Below, one piece after another: positions 7,087-9,097 of a DNA stretch of 9,097 nucleotides. Source of the stretch: Pseudomonadota bacterium (GTDB lineage Bacteria; Pseudomonadota; Alphaproteobacteria; Acetobacterales; Acetobacteraceae); contig JAJZVE010000145.1 in assembly GCA_021845835.1 (NCBI GenBank), positions 1 through 9,097 of the forward strand. Reading direction: 5' to 3'. The stretch's first letter is position 1; every line of letters begins with the position of its first letter. Below the pieces are notes generated by a model. That model had not been told where the DNA came from and searched no databases. It was given only the letters and a program-made list of their open reading frames with translations. The position numbers and the translations under genes were made by a program.

Positions 7087-7780
7087 GCAGGGCAGGCGTG
7101 GGGCAGGGCGCGCCGCTGGCCGCGCCGCCTTGCCCGTCGCCGAGTCGCCGGCGGAGGCATCCCGCCTGCAGGGACAGGTTGCCGCGCCAGGGGCGGAACC
7201 CGCTGAAGCGCGGCGGCTGCTGGCGGTGCACCAGGCCGCCGCCGGCTTTCGGGATGCGGTCCTGCGGCGGCCGGGCTGCTGGTCCTATCCGCCTGGAAAT
7301 GCCGCGGTTCTTGACGCGCGGGACTTCGTGCCGTTCGCGGATGGTTTCTACGAGATCGAACATGCGCCGGATGGCACCGCCTATCGGTGGACCGGGCCGG
7401 ACCATTTCAGCCGCTGGCGGATCTTCGTCGACCGCCGCGGAATCGGGACGCTGCGCGTCTCGGTCTGGTCTCTCGGCCAGATCGCGGATCCTTGCGCATT
7501 ATCGGTCGATATCGACGGCTGCCGCTATCCGCTGCGTCCCGACCCGCACGACGGATCGGTGCTGACCGCTGCCGCAATCTCCCCGCGCCGGGACGACATG
7601 CTCGATGTTTTCCTGCATGTCCCGGTGGTGTTCTCACCGAAGTCGCTGGGCATCAAGGACGAGCGGATGCTGGGGATTGCCGTCCGCCGCCTGACCTTCC
7701 TGTCCGAGGGCCGGGCCGGCGGCCACATCCGGCAACAGGTCCACCCCCGTCAGCCGCGAGCAGGCAGTGCCGGACTCTGA
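7070..7780 (+). CDS. Hypothetical protein with predicted beta-rich core, start uncertain
   Basis: I do not recognise the family with certainty. The open frame gives 236 residues from GTG 7070, which overlaps the adhesin end by 17 bases. Other possible starts are TTG 7130 and GTG 7226; none has a clear ribosome binding site. Residues 1-45 are Arg/Ala/Gly-rich and look like translated spacer, so the 7070 start may be too early or the gene may have lost its proper 5' end. From about 7208 to 7717 the protein reads as real: ARRLLAVHQAAAGFRDAVL, then DGFYEIEHAPDGTAYRWTGP, SRWRIFVDRR, LSVDIDGCRYPL, DVFLHVPVVFSP and LGIAVRRLTFL. The GFY.E....RWTGP pattern with alternating hydrophobic strands suggests a beta-sandwich like those accompanying glycosyltransferase clusters, but this is inference. 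The last 20 or so residues (GGHIRQQVHPRQ onward) again look random and overlap the convergent methyltransferase by 31 bases. Confidence 0.6.
   Translation: MTSPSRQGRRGAGRAAGRAALPVAESPAEASRLQGQVAAPGAEPAEARRLLAVHQAAAGFRDAVLRRPGCWSYPPGNAAVLDARDFVPFADGFYEIEHAPDGTAYRWTGPDHFSRWRIFVDRRGIGTLRVSVWSLGQIADPCALSVDIDGCRYPLRPDPHDGSVLTAAAISPRRDDMLDVFLHVPVVFSPKSLGIKDERMLGIAVRRLTFLSEGRAGGHIRQQVHPRQPRAGSAGL
7101..7135 (+). terminator. GC-rich hairpin after the adhesin stop, no U-tract
   Basis: GGGCAGGGCGCG (7101-7112) can pair with CGCGCCGCCTTGCCC (7121-7135) with one G-U pair and a bulge, around an 8-base loop, starting 15 bases after the adhesin stop. No run of T follows, so it is not a classical intrinsic terminator. 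It could slow transcription, protect the 3' end, or be chance pairing in GC-rich DNA. It lies inside the next gene if that gene starts at 7070 and overlaps its TTG candidate at 7130. Confidence 0.35.
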
Positions 7781-8427
7781 GGCTTGGCAAAGAATCTTCT
7801 GCGCGGGCGTGCGGTCGGCCTTCTGCGGATCGCGACGTCGCAATACATCCAGGGGTGCAAAGCAAAGAAACGCATCTCCCAGCCTTCGCGTATCATGAAT
7901 TCATTCGCCGCAGGGATGACGCCGTAGGTGACGTTGGCGACGACATCGTACAAGACATAATCATTCAGAATAATCCAACCGTTTTTCGTGATTTTTTGGC
8001 TGATAAGCGCCAATTCCGCAGAAACCGCCTCATAGCTGTGCCAGGCATCGACATAAAATACGTCAACCGATTCATCGGGAAGCTGCGCAAGCATATCGGT
8101 GCTGTTGCCAACCATTACCGTGATTTTCTGCCTCTCGATCTCGCCCCGAAATCTCGTTCTGTAGAACTCCAGATGTGATCCTCCCTGCAATCTTTCGAAT
8201 CCCCACATGCTCGGGTACTGTTCAATATTGAACAAATCTATGGCGATGAAATGCGATGGCCGGCATGCCGAGATGATCTCGGCACTGAAGTCGCCATACG
8301 CCACCCCGATTTCGCAGACGACGCCGCCTTTCGGCAGGAACCGGAGAATTTCCGCCCTGTGCCCCACCATTCTGGCGCGGCGCAGGAGGTCGGCGGGAAG
8401 CGGAGGGACGTCTGGTATGTTGCTCAT
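7750..8427 (-). CDS. Class I SAM-dependent methyltransferase
   Basis: 225 residues from ATG 8427; a TTG directly before it (8430) is in frame but less likely, and no strong Shine-Dalgarno is visible. Residues 36-48 (VVCEIGVAYGDFS) form the glycine-rich SAM-binding motif I, D64 in FIAIDLF is the acidic residue that usually contacts the SAM ribose, and 121-135 (VDVFYVDAWHSYEAV) followed by NGWIILNDY (149-157) match the TylF/Methyltransf_24-type fold with its DA.H.Y site. The family methylates sugars, antibiotics or other small molecules; the acceptor here is unknown, but a sugar or glycan is plausible given the neighbouring glycosyltransferase. Residues after about 204 (RRRFFAKPQ) are low-complexity and overlap the convergent gene. 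GC over 7861-8280 is about 49% by hand count against about 70% for the adhesin, suggesting separate acquisition. Confidence 0.85.
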   Translation of the reverse strand: MSNIPDVPPLPADLLRRARMVGHRAEILRFLPKGGVVCEIGVAYGDFSAEIISACRPSHFIAIDLFNIEQYPSMWGFERLQGGSHLEFYRTRFRGEIERQKITVMVGNSTDMLAQLPDESVDVFYVDAWHSYEAVSAELALISQKITKNGWIILNDYVLYDVVANVTYGVIPAANEFMIREGWEMRFFALHPWMYCDVAIRRRPTARPRRRFFAKPQSPALPARG

Positions 8428-8433
8428 CAATGT

Positions 8434-8643
8434 TCAATCTGGGATTGACGGTTCCCTCGCGCCGGAACCGTCTGCCGCTTCTTCGGCCGGTCGGGACAGG
8501 ACATCAGGCGATTGCCGTTCCTCTGGGGCGCGGCATGGCAGGATCGCGTCACGTCGTTCCGGAAAACAAACCATGAGTACGCCCGGTCCCTTGGCGTTGT
8601 GATTGAACCGGGCGCCATTGCCATAAGTGTTACGATCGTGCAT
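8434..8643 (-). other. Doubtful small ORF (69 aa) just upstream of methyltransferase
   Basis: ATG 8643 to TGA 8434-8436, ending 6 bases before the methyltransferase ATG, an operon-like spacing. The first half (MHDRNTYGNGARFNHNAKGP, then VLMVCFPERRDAIL) has protein-like composition; the second half looks random and runs through the inverted repeat. No ribosome binding site or known motif is seen. It could be a remnant of a lost gene's 3' end or a chance frame. Confidence 0.2.
8447..8472. promoter_or_regulatory. Perfect 9-bp inverted repeat upstream of methyltransferase
   Basis: GACGGTTCC (8447-8455) and GGAACCGTC (8464-8472) are exact reverse complements separated by 8 bases. The near arm is 19 bases upstream of the methyltransferase ATG at 8427, so it could be an RNA hairpin in its leader, next to the ribosome landing site, or a protein operator. 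No T-run follows on either strand, which argues against a terminator. Confidence 0.5.
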
Positions 8644-8678
8644 TGTCAACTCAGGGAACGCGGCGCCGAATTGACCCG

Positions 8679-9097
8679 ATGCGGAACCACACGCAACAAC
8701 AACAAAATGCACGGGCAGGACGGGAAAGATCCGGCCAGCGTGCCCGATCGGCCCGCCGTGGCGCGGGACCGGCCGGCATCACCGTCGCCATCTGCACCTA
8801 TCGCCGCTACGCCTTGCTTGACCTGGCGTTGCAATCCCTGGTCCGGCAGGCGGTTCCGCATGACGCCGCGCGTATCCTCGTCGTCGATAACTCACCCGAC
8901 GCGCCCGGCTCGCATGAAGCCGAGGCGCGCTGGCGCACATGCGCAAACCTGACCTGGCTGCGCGAGCCGCAGCCCGGCCTGTCGCGCGCCCGCAATGCGG
9001 CGATTGCCGCGACGCAAACGCCGTTCATCGCCTTCCTCGACGACGATGCCGTCGCCGATCCCGGCTGGCTCGCCGCCCTGCTCGCGGCGTTCGAGCG
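8679..9097 (+). CDS. GT2-family glycosyltransferase, 3' end outside window
   Basis: The frame is closed by a TGA at 8604-8606 and the first ATG is at 8679; only a TTG at 8643 is further upstream. 139 complete codons are visible. Residues 1-33 are Arg/Gln-rich with no known function. The GT-A fold begins with GITVAICTYRRYALLDLALQ (33-52), then the ILVVDNSPD strand (66-74) where the acidic residue usually binds the nucleotide, the PGLSRARNAAI segment (99-109), and FLDDDAV (119-125), the DXD-type motif that holds the metal and nucleotide sugar. These are standard hallmarks of inverting family 2 glycosyltransferases, which transfer a sugar from a nucleotide-sugar donor at the cytoplasmic face. 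Donor and acceptor cannot be read from this part. No clear ribosome binding site precedes 8679. Confidence 0.9.
   Translation, partial: MRNHTQQQQNARAGRERSGQRARSARRGAGPAGITVAICTYRRYALLDLALQSLVRQAVPHDAARILVVDNSPDAPGSHEAEARWRTCANLTWLREPQPGLSRARNAAIAATQTPFIAFLDDDAVADPGWLAALLAAFE

Larger units (their letters stand above)
8428..8678. other. Divergent intergenic region between methyltransferase and glycosyltransferase
   Basis: The two flanking genes point away from each other, so promoters for both are expected here. I see one clear structure, the inverted repeat at 8447-8472. Weak promoter-like hexamers exist (for example TTGTGA at 8597 and CATAAG at 8622, spaced 19), but they are not convincing. 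A short minus-strand reading frame (8643 to 8434) also lies here and is treated as doubtful. Confidence 0.5.

Noticed and set aside
7387..8178. A 263-residue plus-strand frame spanning the hypothetical gene and the methyltransferase
   Set aside because: It is in a different frame from both supported genes, has no recognisable motif, and crosses the antisense of the methyltransferase.
8512..8952. A 146-residue plus-strand frame overlapping the glycosyltransferase start
   Set aside because: It is out of frame with the clear GT2 motifs, and its second half is Pro/Arg/Ser-rich shadow sequence.

Overview
The window is GC-rich (about 70% in sampled lines) and is dominated by one very long exported repeat protein, followed by a short cluster of surface-glycan type genes. 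This pattern fits a high-GC Gram-negative proteobacterium. An alphaproteobacterium, perhaps Acetobacteraceae, is my best guess from protein style, but no rRNA or housekeeping gene is present to confirm it.

Region 1 (1-7086, + strand) is the 3' part of a giant modular adhesin-like protein. The reading frame is open at base 1 and 2361 residues are visible; the true start lies upstream. In order it contains: four full tandem beta-strand repeats of 232-257 residues plus a degenerate fifth (1-3120); a beta-helix-like tail (3121-3696); four repeats of about 113-128 residues resembling 'choice-of-anchor D' Ig-like domains (3697-5130); three bacterial Ig-like domains (5167-6060); and a duplicated C-terminal module carrying RTX-type glycine/aspartate motifs, ending in a hydrophobic DFAF terminus. 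This architecture suggests calcium-stabilised export by a type I secretion system; no transporter genes are in the window.

Region 2 (7070/7130-7780, + strand) encodes an unrecognised protein whose central part looks genuinely coding and whose start is uncertain. It converges on, and overlaps by 31 bp, a minus-strand class I SAM-dependent methyltransferase (8427-7750). Most of the methyltransferase gene is only about 49% GC, which suggests separate acquisition. A 251-bp divergent intergenic region (8428-8678) holds a perfect 9-bp inverted repeat close to the methyltransferase start. The window ends inside a GT2-family glycosyltransferase (8679 onward, + strand).

Taken together, this looks like a surface adhesin locus next to genes that could build or decorate a glycan. 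Whether the glycan genes act on the adhesin or on an unrelated polysaccharide cannot be told from the sequence. The features most worth a second look are the nearly identical repeats with hypervariable aromatic/Asn loops at fixed positions, a 100-bp patch of about 28% GC inside one repeat, and the duplicated C-terminal module.
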